Part shown: piece after piece, positions 7,026 to 7,288 of the stretch | Layout of the letters: the number at the start of each line of letters is the position of its first letter | Position numbering within the stretch: the first letter of the stretch is position 1 | NCBI GenBank assembly: GCA_964369665.1 | Contig: CAYJFS010000011.1 | Location: 1-7,288 of the forward strand | Direction: 5' to 3' | Origin: Bilophila sp964369665 | GTDB lineage: Bacteria; Desulfobacterota; Desulfovibrionia; Desulfovibrionales; Desulfovibrionaceae | Length of the DNA: 7,288 bases | Translations under genes and position numbers: made by a program | The notes under the pieces: model-generated | Databases searched by the model: none | What the model was told of the DNA's origin: nothing | Seen by the model: the letters and a program-made list of their open reading frames with translations, nothing else

Positions 7026-7288
7026 AAACTATATTTGCCGTTTCAGATATACATGGACACTACGATGAATTTATGGAAGGATTAAATCAATCAGGATATG
7101 ATTATGATAATAACGAACATTTATTAGTCGTGTGTGGTGACATATTTGATAGAGGGTCGCAAAATTTAGAAATATTTAGATTTCTTTATAAAGCCAATAT
7201 AGAAAGAAAGGCAGTTGTTATTAGAGGCAATCATGATAGTATGCTAATTGATTATTTAGAATATTCTATAACTCCGTTTAACTTTATA
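7022..7288 (+). CDS. PPP-family metallophosphatase (5' part, truncated by window end)
   Basis: The first 89 residues are visible, beginning M-K-T-I-F-A-V-S. All three N-terminal PPP metal/phosphate motifs are present: S-D9-I-H11-G-H, G-D40-I-F-D43-R-G, and R-G-N70-H71-D. These residues coordinate the two active-site metals and contact phosphate in the family. The family includes lambda phosphatase-type Ser/Thr/Tyr protein phosphatases, bacterial PrpE-type enzymes and diadenosine tetraphosphatases. The visible part does not separate these, and the C-terminal histidine ligands lie beyond the window. Phages of Gram-positive and Gram-negative hosts often carry such genes. A strong AGAGGAGGA ribosome binding site precedes it. 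It follows a terminator-like hairpin, so its expression may differ from that of the polymerase unit; no convincing separate promoter is visible. Confidence 0.9.
   Translation, partial: MKTIFAVSDIHGHYDEFMEGLNQSGYDYDNNEHLLVVCGDIFDRGSQNLEIFRFLYKANIERKAVVIRGNHDSMLIDYLEYSITPFNFI

Noticed and set aside
1..7288. Absence of CGCG and near-absence of GCGC as further restriction avoidance
   Set aside because: At about 30% GC only around four of each are expected in this length, so zero or one is not convincing, unlike GATC.
1..7288. tRNA genes, rRNA, CRISPR arrays, insertion sequences or attachment sites
   Set aside because: Nearly all bases are in plus-strand genes, the only intergenic stretch over 25 bp is 6945-7021, and no cloverleaf, spaced direct-repeat array or transposase motif is visible.

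Overview
The window is about 7.3 kb of AT-rich DNA (roughly 30% GC by eye). All genes are on the plus strand, tightly packed, and mostly preceded by strong AGGAGG-like ribosome binding sites. This density, a replicative polymerase beside solitary DNA methyltransferases, a phage-style PPP phosphatase and small uncharacterised proteins together suggest the replication/DNA-modification segment of a large phage (or prophage) of a low-GC Gram-positive (Bacillota) host. I cannot name the host. There is no 5'-GATC-3' site anywhere in the readable sequence, which fits a virus adapted to hosts with GATC-cutting restriction enzymes (Sau3AI/DpnII type).

Layout: 1-21 is the probable tail of an upstream gene, its stop overlapping the next start. 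21-329 encodes a small CxxC...CxxC zinc-ribbon protein. 352-1347 and 1340-2299 encode two related cytosine-C5 DNA methyltransferases that overlap by 8 bp; no restriction endonuclease is visible beside them. 2312-6439 encodes a C-family (DnaE-like) DNA polymerase III alpha subunit with a complete N-terminal PHP metal site and a C-terminal DEDDh exonuclease. Its coding sequence is interrupted at 3571-3670 by 100 Ns, exactly where the first two catalytic aspartates should lie. 6441-6944 encodes a small protein with a very acidic repeated tail. A terminator-like hairpin (6970-6998) follows. The window ends inside a PPP-family metallophosphatase gene that starts at 7022.

Working together (inference): the polymerase would copy the element's genome with its own fused proofreading domain, and the paired methyltransferases would modify that DNA, most likely to evade host restriction. 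The zinc-ribbon and acidic proteins have no assignable function. The genes from 21 to 6944 have gaps of 22 bp or less, or overlap, so they probably form one transcription unit. The hairpin at 6970-6998 would reduce, but need not abolish, read-through into the phosphatase gene.
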